DNA of 49,851 nt from a bacterium (GTDB lineage Bacteria > Methylomirabilota > Methylomirabilia > Methylomirabilales > 2-02-FULL-66-22): the NCBI GenBank assembly GCA_029580855.1, contig JAKPQH010000191.1:1-49851 (forward strand), written 5' to 3'. The number at the start of each line of letters is the position of its first letter. The stretch's first letter is position 1. The position numbers and the translations under genes are program-made. Positions 34,605 through 43,597 of this stretch are shown here, piece after piece. The notes under the pieces are model-generated. The model saw only the letters and a program-made list of their open reading frames with translations, was not told where the DNA came from and made no database searches.

Positions 34605-35585
34605 CTATCGGACGGCCGTGATTCTCTCATACAACCCCTTGCCCCATTTCTCCTCGAGCTTGGGGATCGCCGCCATGGAGGCCTTGCGGAACGCCTCCAC
34701 ATCCGGGGTGATGACCTGCATCCCCTTCGCCTTGAACTCGTCCACCAGCGACTGCTCCTGTTTGATCAGCGTGGCGTTGCTGAAGGCGATGCCCTCGTCA
34801 ACGGCGTCCTGGAGGATTTTCTGGTCGGCAGCCGACAGGCTCTTCCACAGCTTGTCGCTGATGGCGTGGAACTGGGGCACCATGATGTGCCCGGTCAGGA
34901 TCAGGTACTTCTGCACCTCGTAGAACTTGCCCGAGTTGATGGTGGGAATGGGATTCTCCTGGGCGTCCACGGTGCCTTGCTTGAGGGCCAGATACAGCTC
35001 CGCGAAGGCCATGGGCGTGGGGTTCGCCCCCCAGGCCCGGGCCATCTCGAGATAGAGGGGGACCTCCGGGACGCGGAGCTTCATGCCCTTGACATCCTCG
35101 GGCTTTGTCACGGGCTTGTTGGTCGTCAGGTGCCGCACGCCGTAGTACAGAACCCCCAGCGAGCGCAGGCCCCGCTTGGCCACCAGTTCCTCCTGCATCT
35201 CCTGTCCGATGGGGCCCTTCATCACCTTGTACATGTGCTCGACGTCACGGAAAATGTACGGGGCCTCCATGATGGACAATCGAGGCGACCACTGACTGAA
35301 CATGGCCGCGCCCTCGGTGGCCATGGCCTGGCTGCCGAAGACCACAGCCTCGATCATATCCTTGCCCGTGCCGAGCTGCGCCGAAGGGAACACCTGGATC
35401 TGGATGCGATTGTTGGTCTTCTGACCGACGATCTCCGCAGTCTTCTTCATCCCCAGAACGAAGGGGTGCTCCGGCTGGAGGACGACCCCCCACTTCATAA
35501 CGAGGGTTTCTCCCGCCGACGCCTGCGGCGCCAACAGCCCGCAGAACAGCCCCACACCAGCCAGCACAGCCATCCATCTCTTCAT
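34605..35585 (-). CDS. dctP: TRAP transporter solute-binding protein (DctP)
   Basis: A 326-residue periplasmic protein with a Sec signal (MKRWMAVLAGVGLFCGLLAP, cut after ASA). It has the DctP carboxylate site: MKGMKLRVPEVPLY with the conserved Arg in KLRVP, NPTPMAFAELYLALKQGTVDAQENP, and the C-terminal long helix. It is of the DctP type that binds C4-dicarboxylates or sugar acids (uronates, gluconates). A GGAGGTCC site precedes ATG 35585. Confidence 0.94.
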   Translation of the reverse strand: MKRWMAVLAGVGLFCGLLAPQASAGETLVMKWGVVLQPEHPFVLGMKKTAEIVGQKTNNRIQIQVFPSAQLGTGKDMIEAVVFGSQAMATEGAAMFSQWSPRLSIMEAPYIFRDVEHMYKVMKGPIGQEMQEELVAKRGLRSLGVLYYGVRHLTTNKPVTKPEDVKGMKLRVPEVPLYLEMARAWGANPTPMAFAELYLALKQGTVDAQENPIPTINSGKFYEVQKYLILTGHIMVPQFHAISDKLWKSLSAADQKILQDAVDEGIAFSNATLIKQEQSLVDEFKAKGMQVITPDVEAFRKASMAAIPKLEEKWGKGLYERITAVR

Positions 35586-35637
35586 GTGGACCTCCTTCGC
35601 GTCGAGTTTTTCGACAGCCCAGCGTGACCCGCGTGGT

Positions 35638-36564
35638 TCAGCGTGTCGTGTGTTCCCCCAGCCCCAGCCCCCTCAGCCCCGTGCGAATCGCCTCCTGTTC
35701 GGCCGGGGTGGGGTCGGACAGCGGCGCCCGTACCCCGCCCACGGGGATCCCGCGCAGCGCCAGGACGTACTTGTACCACCCCAGGCGCGCCCCGCTGCCC
35801 AGGACCTGCTGCATAGCGACGATCCGCGCCTGCGCCGCCTGCGCGGCCGCCGTTCGCCCGCTTTTCCAGTCGGCGTGCACCTCCAGATACAGCTCGGGGA
35901 AGACGCAGGCGCCGGACGCGACGACGCCCGCGGCGCCGCTCTGGAACGCGTGCAGGACCTTGTCGTCGTTCCCGCACACCACCTCACAGCCCGGGCCCAG
36001 CGTCTTGATCAGATCCGGGATCCGGCCGACGACCCCGCTGCTGTCCTTGATCCCCCGGACGCTCGGGATGCGCCGGACGCATTCGGCCACCAACGCGGGC
36101 GGGAGCTCGTTCCGGGCATGGCTCGGAATGTTGTACAGGTAGAGCGGCAGCGGCTCCGCGGCCGTGGCGATGGCCGCGAAATGGGCCAGGAGTTCCTCCC
36201 GCGTCAAGCTGTAGTACGGGGGCGGAATGGCGGCCACCGCCGTCGCCCCGACCTGAACGGCCTGCCGCGCCAGCGCCACGGCCTGGGCGGTCGTGAGCGC
36301 GCCCACGTGCACCACCACCGGAACGCCGCGCGCGGCCTTTAGGACCGCCCGTGCGAGCTCCTGATGCTCCTCGGGACTGAGGTAGAGCCCCTCGCCCGTG
36401 GTGCCCGCGACGTAGAGCCCGTGAATACCCTTGTCCACGAGCCGGGACACCAGGCGAGTGACGGCCTCGGCATCCACGCGCGCGCCCCCGTCCCGCATCG
36501 GCGTCAGCATCGCGGCGATCACGCCCTGCAGGACGGGCGTCCGTGACGACGGAGCGCTAGACAT
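35638..36564 (-). CDS. Dihydrodipicolinate synthase/N-acetylneuraminate lyase family aldolase
   Basis: A 308-residue class I aldolase with GTTGEG at 54-59, YNIP with Tyr144, and the Schiff-base Lys173 in GIKDSSG, all as in active members. In a catabolic sugar cluster with a TRAP transporter, it most likely cleaves or dehydrates a 2-keto-3-deoxy sugar acid to pyruvate and an aldehyde rather than making lysine precursors. ATG 36564 overlaps the isomerase stop by 8 nt, so the two are coupled. Confidence 0.9.
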   Translation of the reverse strand: MSSAPSSRTPVLQGVIAAMLTPMRDGGARVDAEAVTRLVSRLVDKGIHGLYVAGTTGEGLYLSPEEHQELARAVLKAARGVPVVVHVGALTTAQAVALARQAVQVGATAVAAIPPPYYSLTREELLAHFAAIATAAEPLPLYLYNIPSHARNELPPALVAECVRRIPSVRGIKDSSGVVGRIPDLIKTLGPGCEVVCGNDDKVLHAFQSGAAGVVASGACVFPELYLEVHADWKSGRTAAAQAAQARIVAMQQVLGSGARLGWYKYVLALRGIPVGGVRAPLSDPTPAEQEAIRTGLRGLGLGEHTTR

Positions 36565-37972
36565 AGACCTCGGCCTCCATGTTCAGCATCTTGCAGACCC
36601 ACTTCAGCTCTTCGACGCAATCGCCGTATACGCCGTGGATGTGGTTCGAGCTGTAGGTGGCGATGAACCGCTCCGGCGGGACCCTGAGCTTGGTGAACGC
36701 GTGCGGCCACACCGCGGTGGTCGCCTCGGCCTTTGCGATGGCTTTCTTCTCGGGGAACGCCAGAAACTCCGCGGGCGCGATCGCCATCCAGTACTTTCCA
36801 TTCTTGCGCGTGAGCCGGGCCAGCGTCACCTCGCCGGGCATGGCGATGTGCTGCACCGCGGCCCCGCCGGCCGGAAAGTAAAAGTCCTCGGGGACGAGTT
36901 TTACCTTGGGCAGATTCTCTTTGGGATCGAAGGACTTTCCGGCGAAGTAGGTCGCGTGCTGGCCCGAGTTCACCATGTCCCAAAAGTCCCCCTCGGCGTC
37001 GTAATGCCGCACATCGGCGAAGAGGACCGGCGTCCCGGCGATCTGCTTGAAGATCTCCATGGTGAGGGCGCCGTCCGAGTCGGCCTCGGTGGCGCACACG
37101 ATCGGCTCGTGCTTCCCCTCCCAGTCGTACGGGTCGTTCAGGAACGCTTCGGTGAGATCCATGGTGCAAAAGGAGTTGGTCAGCTCCGGCTGCCCCTTGA
37201 TTCCCACAAAATCCAGATCCCACTCGTTGATCAACTCGCGGACCGCGTGGTAGCTCCGGATCTGCCGCTCCAGCGTCTCCGGCGTGAGCGCCTTGCCGTC
37301 GTAGGCCACCTGACCGCAGTGCTTCTCCAGCCACTGGCGCGCCTTGGTGACCCGCTTCGGGTCGATGGTCTCGGAGCGGCGGACGATCTCCCACTGGTCA
37401 ATGTGCTCGATATCCACGCCGAACTCCCGTCGCCACTGGTCCAGGGCCGGCACGGCGGTGTACATCCCCATGCTGCGTCCGCCGAAGAGCCCGTAGGTCT
37501 TCCCGCGCAGCCGATTCACAGCGGACGCGGCCCGCAGGAAGGCCATGACCTGCCTGAGCACCTTGGGGTCCTCCACATCGCCCGAGACCCGCCCGTGGAG
37601 CACGCCGACCTGGTTGAGACTGCCCGCGGCGGCCAGCATGGCCACCAGACCCGGCGCCTTGGGGTTCACGTTGGAGAGGCACAGGAACGGACCCGGGGCG
37701 AACTGCGTGGCGATCGTCGGGAGGTGCGGGAACGCCCAGATGGCGAAGTTGAGGATAGTCGCCTCGACCCCCGCCGCCGCCAGCTTCTTCGCCTCGGAAC
37801 GCGCCAGCTCCGGCGTCCAGACAATCTCGCCGGTGACGCACTCCACCTCGCCGGTGGCCTTCAGGACCTTCGCCAGCTTGTCCTGGAAGCTCCTGGTCAT
37901 CTTGTACTGCAAATCGTGGGCGAACTTCCGTCCGTCGGAGAAGGTCAGGATCCCGATCTTTCTCTTCTGCAT
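36557..37972 (-). CDS. L-fucose/L-arabinose isomerase family protein
   Basis: A 471-residue protein of the fucose/arabinose isomerase fold. The N-terminal domain (KIGILTFSDGRKFAHDL) is followed by ATILNFAIWAFPHLPTIATQF, then GLFGGRSMGMYTAVPALDQWRREFG and DFVGIKGQPELTNSFC. The C-terminal domain has CATEADSDGALTMEIFKQIAG with the acidic metal ligands, and the EGDFWDMVNSGQHATY region. It would interconvert an aldose and ketose with Mn. ATG 37972 has GAGGAGG 8 nt upstream; the longer frame (38026) is not supported. Confidence 0.86.
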   Translation of the reverse strand: MQKRKIGILTFSDGRKFAHDLQYKMTRSFQDKLAKVLKATGEVECVTGEIVWTPELARSEAKKLAAAGVEATILNFAIWAFPHLPTIATQFAPGPFLCLSNVNPKAPGLVAMLAAAGSLNQVGVLHGRVSGDVEDPKVLRQVMAFLRAASAVNRLRGKTYGLFGGRSMGMYTAVPALDQWRREFGVDIEHIDQWEIVRRSETIDPKRVTKARQWLEKHCGQVAYDGKALTPETLERQIRSYHAVRELINEWDLDFVGIKGQPELTNSFCTMDLTEAFLNDPYDWEGKHEPIVCATEADSDGALTMEIFKQIAGTPVLFADVRHYDAEGDFWDMVNSGQHATYFAGKSFDPKENLPKVKLVPEDFYFPAGGAAVQHIAMPGEVTLARLTRKNGKYWMAIAPAEFLAFPEKKAIAKAEATTAVWPHAFTKLRVPPERFIATYSSNHIHGVYGDCVEELKWVCKMLNMEAEVYV

Positions 37973-38074
37973 TGCTTTGCCTCCTCTTATCCGTGAAACG
38001 TTACGACCCGGCGTCCGGTCGATCAAGTCGGCGGTCTCCCGAAATGCGACCCGTACGTTCCCGGGCTTGGAGGT

Positions 38075-38938
38075 CTAGCCCTTGATGCCGCTCTTCACAA
38101 CCCCTTCGATGTAGTACCGCTGGAGGCAAACAAAGATGACAATGAGCGGAAACGATGCCAGCGTGGATGCGGCAAAGATCCTCCCCCAGTAGATGGCAAA
38201 TTCCGAGGAGAAGGAGGCGATCCCCACCTCGATGACCATCTTCTCTTGCGAATTGATGACGATCAGAGGCCACAGGAAGGCGCTCCACGCCCGCAGGAAC
38301 GTGATCAGTCCCACCGTGATCAGCGCTGGTTTGGACAGCGGCAAAACGATCCGGAAAAAAATCGTCCTCCAAGAGGCACCATCCATCTTGGCGGCATCCT
38401 CGAACGTGGTGGGGAGACCGAGAAAGAACTGGTGCAGCAGAAAGATACTGAAGGGGTTCGCCAGCAAGGGAACGATGATCCCCTGGTATGTATTGATCCA
38501 GCCCAGCGTCCGCACCATGAGATAAAGCGGCACCACGATCATCTCGAAGGGGATCATCAAGGTGCTCAGGACGACCAGAAAAAGGATTCGGCGAAACGGA
38601 AACTCCAACCGCGCGAAGGCGTAGGCGGCCAGCGCGTTCACCAGAAGCCCCAGCAGAGTCACCGATGTCGCCACGATGGTGCTGTTCAGCATGTAGCGCG
38701 CAAAGGGGGCAGTCGTGAACACCTCGCGGAAGTTTTCCAGGGTCGGCGCCACCGGCACAAACGTACGCCAACTGAGGGGCGCACCATAGCGAAAGATCTC
38801 CTCTTGGGATTTGAACGCCGACAGAACCATCCACAAGATGGGAAGCAGAAACCCCACGGCGATCGCTCCCGCCGTGAGACACAAGAGCGTACCTCCCAGC
38901 GTCCGGCGGGTCGGGGGCGAGCTTGACGCCGCGCTCAT
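38075..38938 (-). CDS. Carbohydrate ABC transporter permease (MalG type)
   Basis: A 287-residue membrane protein with six helices, EAA loop FEDAAKMDGASWRTIFFRIV followed by LPLSKP, and the ending QRYYIEGVVKSGIKG. ATG 38938 overlaps the preceding permease stop (ATGA); the frame to 38977 lies inside that gene. It belongs to the second sugar importer of the cluster, with the genes at 38935 and 39883. Confidence 0.93.
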   Translation of the reverse strand: MSAASSSPPTRRTLGGTLLCLTAGAIAVGFLLPILWMVLSAFKSQEEIFRYGAPLSWRTFVPVAPTLENFREVFTTAPFARYMLNSTIVATSVTLLGLLVNALAAYAFARLEFPFRRILFLVVLSTLMIPFEMIVVPLYLMVRTLGWINTYQGIIVPLLANPFSIFLLHQFFLGLPTTFEDAAKMDGASWRTIFFRIVLPLSKPALITVGLITFLRAWSAFLWPLIVINSQEKMVIEVGIASFSSEFAIYWGRIFAASTLASFPLIVIFVCLQRYYIEGVVKSGIKG

Positions 38939-39882
38939 TCCTTCTCCCTGCCAGAGCGCATGATGGCGAGTTGGCACAAGGTCAGCAGAAAAATCAGGAC
39001 AAAGAGAACAAAGGCCATGGCCGTGGCGTCTCCCATCTTCATCTGGCGGAACGCGGTGCGCCAGATATAGAATACGATGGTCGAAGTGGCGTTGGCCGGG
39101 CCGCCCCCCGTCATGACGTAGATCTGGGTGAACACGCGAAGGGCATCCATGGTCGTGATGACCAGGACGAAGAGACTGGTGCGCTGGAGAAGGGGCAGGG
39201 TGATAAGCCGGAACAGCTGGCCCCCGCCGGCCCCATCGATCCGGGCCGCCTCATAGAATTCGTTGGGGATTTCCTGCAGGCCGGCCAGAAAAATGATCAT
39301 AAAGAACCCGGTCGTTTTCCAGATACACATAAGCATCACGGCCGGCATCGCTTGCACGGAGCTGCCAAGCCAGGGCTGCCCGGGTATTCCCACGGCATGC
39401 AACAAACTATTCAGCAGGCCGTGGGTCGGGTCGTACATCAATTGCCATACCGACGCCGCGACAACGGTGGAGATGACGACGGGCATAAAATAGGAGGCGC
39501 GGAAGAGAATCCGTCCGCGGATCCGCTGGTTGATGAGGAAGGCCAGGGCCAGGGCCAGGGTGGACTGGATCGGGACGACCACGACGGTGAAATAGGCGGA
39601 GTTGCGCACCGAGGTCCAGAAAACTTGATCCTGGACCAGGTTTTCGTAGTTCTGTAGGCCCACAAAAGGCATGACGGGGCTGATGATATTGACGTCGTGA
39701 AAGCTCATGTACAGCGCGTAGAGCATGGGACCGAGAGAGAACAGGCCGATCCCCATCAGCGCCGGAAAGCTGAAGAGATAGCCGGCGATCCACTCGCGCT
39801 GCTTCGACCGCAACCAAGGGGAGGGCCCCGGCGGGTGCCGGGGGCCCTCCAGTGTCTGGGGAAATTCCTGGGCCCGATCCAT
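38935..39882 (-). CDS. Carbohydrate ABC transporter permease (MalF type)
   Basis: A 315-residue protein with six helices. The EAA loop is EFYEAARIDGAGGGQLFRLI followed by TLPLL, and RASYFMPVVISTVVAASVWQ lies before it. It begins right after the binding-protein stop (no gap) and overlaps the MalG-type gene by 4 nt. No ATPase gene accompanies the three. Confidence 0.93.
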   Translation of the reverse strand: MDRAQEFPQTLEGPRHPPGPSPWLRSKQREWIAGYLFSFPALMGIGLFSLGPMLYALYMSFHDVNIISPVMPFVGLQNYENLVQDQVFWTSVRNSAYFTVVVVPIQSTLALALAFLINQRIRGRILFRASYFMPVVISTVVAASVWQLMYDPTHGLLNSLLHAVGIPGQPWLGSSVQAMPAVMLMCIWKTTGFFMIIFLAGLQEIPNEFYEAARIDGAGGGQLFRLITLPLLQRTSLFVLVITTMDALRVFTQIYVMTGGGPANATSTIVFYIWRTAFRQMKMGDATAMAFVLFVLIFLLTLCQLAIMRSGREKE

Positions 39883-41181
39883 TCACTTCACCGGATACTT
39901 CCGGAGTTCCCGATCGATGGTCCGCACCGCCAGGTCCAGGCTGGTCTTGGGATCCTTCCCGAACGCCGCATCCTGGAAAGTCTGGATGATCGCATCCGAG
40001 ACGACTGGGTATGCCGGGGTGACAGGCCGCGGCTTGCAAAATCTCTTGGTCTGTTCGCTGAAAATCTTTATCGGATATTCGCCCAGATCGGCATGCGAGT
40101 CGTAGACGGATTTCCGCGTCGGCAGATAGCGGGTGGTTTCGTACCAGTATTTGGTCCCCGCCTTTCCGGTAACCCAGTCCACGAACGACCACGCCTCCTT
40201 CGGATGCTTGGACTGGGCCGTGATAGCCATGTGCCAGCTCCCGCAGGGGGTGACCTGCGCTTTGTTCCGGGGAAGAGGCGTGACTCCATACTGGAAATTG
40301 GGGAACTTCTGCTGGTAGAACGCCTGGGGTGCCGTTCCGGCGATGATCATCGCCGCCTGGCCGACGGCGAGCGGCTCCTGGCTGACCACCGAGCCCGTCA
40401 CCACCGGGGACTGGGGCGCCACCTTGTGCTTGATGAAGAGATCCTGCCAGAACGTCAAAGCCTCCACGGCCGCCGGGCTGTTCAGGAACCCGTCGGATTT
40501 GGTCCCATCGGGGCTCAGAATATCGGCCCCGTTCTGCCACAACCAAGGCATCTCGCTGTACGCCGCCCACTCGGAAAAGCCCAGCGCCAGTTTGAGTCCC
40601 CAGACCTCCACACTGCCGTCGGACTTTCGTTTGGTCATGCGTTTTGCCGCCTCGAGAAACTCCGCCCAGGTCCAGGCCTTGTCCACATCGCGGGGCGGCG
40701 TGATCCCTTCCTGGTCGAACATCGCCTTGTTGTACCAGATGGCGTTGCTGGCCTGCTGGAGCGGCCCGGCCCAGATCTTTCCCCGCCACACGATCTCGCG
40801 CAGCGTGGCATCCAGGATATCCTCGCGGCTTTCCTTGGTGTAGTAATCGTCGAGAGGAATGATAGCGCCCTGATACGCGTAGGCTGCGATCGTCGGTCCG
40901 TCGATGGCGATCATGTCGGGGGCGACGCCTCCGGCGATGGCGGTCCGGATCTTCTGCTCGTACTCCGCCACCGGAAACATCTGCACATCCACCTCGATGT
41001 TCGGATACTTCTCCATAAAACTCTTCGCCAGCGTCTTGGCGGCCGCGCCCTCGATCGGATGCGACACCCGCCAGTAGGCGATCTTGACTTTTTCCGCCGC
41101 CTCGCCGATCCCAAGTGCAAACACGACCGTCAACAGGGCGCTCACCAACAAACCGGTCTGTCCTTGGCCAAATCGTTTCAT
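39883..41181 (-). CDS. ABC transporter extracellular sugar-binding protein
   Basis: A 432-residue family 1 solute-binding protein with a Sec signal (hydrophobic LLVSALLTVVFALGIG, cut near AEA). The mature part starts KVKIAYWRVSHPIEG and includes GVAPDMIAIDGPTIAAYAYQ, SNAIWYNKAMFDQEGI and the WHMAITAQSKHPKEAWSFV motif. It captures a sugar for the permeases at 38935 and 38075. Unlike the other two binding proteins in the cluster it uses Sec, not Tat. Confidence 0.92.
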   Translation of the reverse strand: MKRFGQGQTGLLVSALLTVVFALGIGEAAEKVKIAYWRVSHPIEGAAAKTLAKSFMEKYPNIEVDVQMFPVAEYEQKIRTAIAGGVAPDMIAIDGPTIAAYAYQGAIIPLDDYYTKESREDILDATLREIVWRGKIWAGPLQQASNAIWYNKAMFDQEGITPPRDVDKAWTWAEFLEAAKRMTKRKSDGSVEVWGLKLALGFSEWAAYSEMPWLWQNGADILSPDGTKSDGFLNSPAAVEALTFWQDLFIKHKVAPQSPVVTGSVVSQEPLAVGQAAMIIAGTAPQAFYQQKFPNFQYGVTPLPRNKAQVTPCGSWHMAITAQSKHPKEAWSFVDWVTGKAGTKYWYETTRYLPTRKSVYDSHADLGEYPIKIFSEQTKRFCKPRPVTPAYPVVSDAIIQTFQDAAFGKDPKTSLDLAVRTIDRELRKYPVK

Positions 41182-41209
41182 GGCGACCTCCTCTCTCGTC
41201 TTAAGGCCG

Positions 41210-42028
41210 TTAGCCGACTCGTCCGTGTCCCAGGAGGCGCTGCGGCCCCTCCTGTTCCGCCACGAACCTGTCCACCACGTTCCGCGTCGCCTCCAAGAGA
41301 TCCAGCCTTGGGAGCTCTAACACCCACCAGTCACACCCCACCCGGCTCAACTCGCGCAGAGCCGCCCCGATTCGGCTCAGATCGCGAGGGGCGTGGTGCG
41401 CGTCACCCGCCTCGATCTCATATACGTGAGCGGCCACAATGCACCCGCCAAGTCGGCGGATAAACTCCGCCGCCGTTCCCCGGCCCGAGCACACCCAGTC
41501 ACTGCCGTTGGCGTGGCCAATATCGAAAGTTACACGGATGCTGGTCTCCGTCACCAGGCGGCAGAACAAATCCGGCTCGCTGGACAGGCCCTCCTGAAGA
41601 TTTTCAATGGTCACAATGAGGCCGCGCGCCTCCCCGTACGCCGCGATCTCCCTCACGTTGTCCACCATCCGATCCCAGGACCGCTCGTCGGGTCCCAGAC
41701 CGAACGAACCCACATGGCAGTTGAGGTGGTGTGCCCCCATCGGCGCGATGGCATCGACGTACCGCTTCAGCGCGTCCAGAGAGGCTTGACCGATCGCCGG
41801 GTCCCGATGCGCGATCTCGATATCGCTATAGGGGGCGTGGTACGAGGCGTGGGGCGCAACCGCCCGCATCTGGGCCAGCATCCTTTGCAGACGGGCGTGT
41901 GCAATCGGTAAACGCATCCCTTCCATCGCCCATTCGACACCGTGGTACCCGTACTCCGCCCGATAGGCGCCGAGCCGGTGAAAGTCGCGGCCCCACGGTT
42001 GATGCGACATGATGAGACGGGTGGGCAT
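41210..42028 (-). CDS. Sugar phosphate isomerase/epimerase (xylose isomerase-like TIM barrel)
   Basis: A 272-residue AP-endonuclease-2-type barrel. Metal-binding positions are seen in HLNCHVGSFG, VTIENLQEGL (Glu), VTFDIGHANG (Asp, His) and VYEIEAG. The family interconverts or epimerises ketoses and inositol derivatives. It sits between the FGGY kinase and the binding protein on the same strand (39-nt gap to the kinase), so it likely acts on the transported sugar or its product. Confidence 0.85.
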   Translation of the reverse strand: MPTRLIMSHQPWGRDFHRLGAYRAEYGYHGVEWAMEGMRLPIAHARLQRMLAQMRAVAPHASYHAPYSDIEIAHRDPAIGQASLDALKRYVDAIAPMGAHHLNCHVGSFGLGPDERSWDRMVDNVREIAAYGEARGLIVTIENLQEGLSSEPDLFCRLVTETSIRVTFDIGHANGSDWVCSGRGTAAEFIRRLGGCIVAAHVYEIEAGDAHHAPRDLSRIGAALRELSRVGCDWWVLELPRLDLLEATRNVVDRFVAEQEGPQRLLGHGRVG

Positions 42029-42067
42029 TCTGCGCTCCAGGTCAATCGGCTGTGCGGATTGTGCTTT

Positions 42068-43597
42068 TCAGTTCGTCAGCCTTGCCAGACTGTGCATCGC
42101 GGGCCGCGTGGCCGGATACAGTTCGACGTATTGCCGGTAGAGCGCATCGTAGATATCGCCCCGCCCGGCGACAGGGGTCACCGCCCGCTCGATGTGGACC
42201 ATGCGACCGATCGCTTCCTGATAGGTCCTGAAGAGACCGGCCCCCAGCCCCGCCCAGATGGCGGCGCCCAGCGCCATCGTCTCCTTGTCCCGCGGCAGGT
42301 GGATCGGCCGCCCCAGGACATCGGCCTGGATCTGGGTCCAGAGCCGGCTCTTCGCGCCGCCGCCCCCCGCGTAGATCCGCTCCAGCCTGAATCCGTGGGC
42401 GGCCATGTCGTCCAGGATCTGCCGCGTGCCGAAACAGATCCCTTCCACCACCGCACGGTACAGATGGGCAAGCGTATGCTTCAGGGTGAGCCCCACCACC
42501 GTCCCGCGCGCCAGCGGGTCTTTGTGAGGAGTTCGGTTGCCCTGAAAATAGTCCAGGACGAGCAGCCCCTCGCTCCCCGCGGGGACCGCCTCGGCCAGAC
42601 GGTCCAGGAACGCGTACAGGTCCTCGCCGCGGCTCTTCGCTTGGGCTGCGGCCTCGCTCCCGAATCGCTCCGCCAGCCACTGGAGGATGCTGCCGGTTGC
42701 GGTCTGTCCGCCCTCCAGCGTGTACATCCCATCCACCAGGGCGTCGGGGTACGGCCCCCAAATATTCGCGAAGACCGGGGTGGGCGATTGCGCCATGTGG
42801 CAGGTGGAGCTCCCCAGGATGAGCGCCAGATCCCCGGGGCCGACGGCACCGAGAGCGATCTCGCCCGCGTGCGCGTCGATGCCGCCTTGAGCGACCACCG
42901 TCGCGGGCGAGAGCCCCACCTGACGCGCGACTGCGGGAAGGATGAATCCCAGCGGCCGCCCAACCGACAGAACATCCGTGGGCCACTTCGCGGCCAGCGC
43001 CTCGGCCCGCGCGGCGCGCAGAAACTCTGCGGGCCAACCCCCCAGGGGCCGCACGTAATTCCACTTGGCGGTGGCGTTGTTCAGGCTCGCGGTCATGCGC
43101 CCCGTGAGACGCAGCGTGAAAAAATCGGCCTCGTCCACGATCCAGCGGGCCCTGGCGAACAACGCCGGCTCGTGCACCTCCAGCCAGCGCCCTTTGGGAA
43201 TCATCCACTGCGGCGAGACCTTGCCTCCGCAGTACCGGAGCACCTCGTGGCCCGTCGCCGACACCTCGTCCGCCTCCGCGTGGGCGCGTTCGTCCATCCA
43301 GAGCAATGCTGGCCGGAGCGGAACTCCGTCGTCCGTCAGCGCCACTACGGTGCAGGCGGTACAGTCGTAGGACAGCGCCGCTATTTCCCGCGGATTCACC
43401 CTGGAGACCTGGAGCACCTCCTGCAGGGTTTCGACCGCGCCTCGCCACCAGGCCTCGGGGTCCTGCTCCGCCCACGCGGGCTTTGGATACGTCGTCGCCA
43501 GCGGCCGGCTGGCCGACGCCACCGTGCCGCCGTCCAGATCGAAGAGGCAGCTCCTGACGCTCTGCGTCCCCACGTCCACACCGATGAGATACGTCAC
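42068..43597 (-). CDS. FGGY-family carbohydrate kinase (pentulose kinase-like)
   Basis: A 509-residue sugar kinase. The N-terminal ATPase-fold phosphate loop GVDVGTQSVRSCLFD is followed by the YDCTACT region. The catalytic Asp is in GGIDAHAGEIALG. The C-terminal FGGY domain contains GGGGAKSRLWTQIQADVLG and MALGAAIWAGLGAGLF. The GIDAHAG form resembles ribulo/xylulokinase-type members that act on ketopentoses. GTG 43597 is the start: GAGGAGG lies 8 nt upstream and it overlaps the LacI stop (GTGA). It phosphorylates the ketose made by one of the isomerases. Confidence 0.9.
   Translation of the reverse strand: MTYLIGVDVGTQSVRSCLFDLDGGTVASASRPLATTYPKPAWAEQDPEAWWRGAVETLQEVLQVSRVNPREIAALSYDCTACTVVALTDDGVPLRPALLWMDERAHAEADEVSATGHEVLRYCGGKVSPQWMIPKGRWLEVHEPALFARARWIVDEADFFTLRLTGRMTASLNNATAKWNYVRPLGGWPAEFLRAARAEALAAKWPTDVLSVGRPLGFILPAVARQVGLSPATVVAQGGIDAHAGEIALGAVGPGDLALILGSSTCHMAQSPTPVFANIWGPYPDALVDGMYTLEGGQTATGSILQWLAERFGSEAAAQAKSRGEDLYAFLDRLAEAVPAGSEGLLVLDYFQGNRTPHKDPLARGTVVGLTLKHTLAHLYRAVVEGICFGTRQILDDMAAHGFRLERIYAGGGGAKSRLWTQIQADVLGRPIHLPRDKETMALGAAIWAGLGAGLFRTYQEAIGRMVHIERAVTPVAGRGDIYDALYRQYVELYPATRPAMHSLARLTN

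Noticed and set aside
36557..37972. Classical FucI or AraA assignment
   Set aside because: Length (471 aa) and N-terminal motif fit the broader fucose/arabinose isomerase family rather than either named enzyme, so no specific symbol was given.
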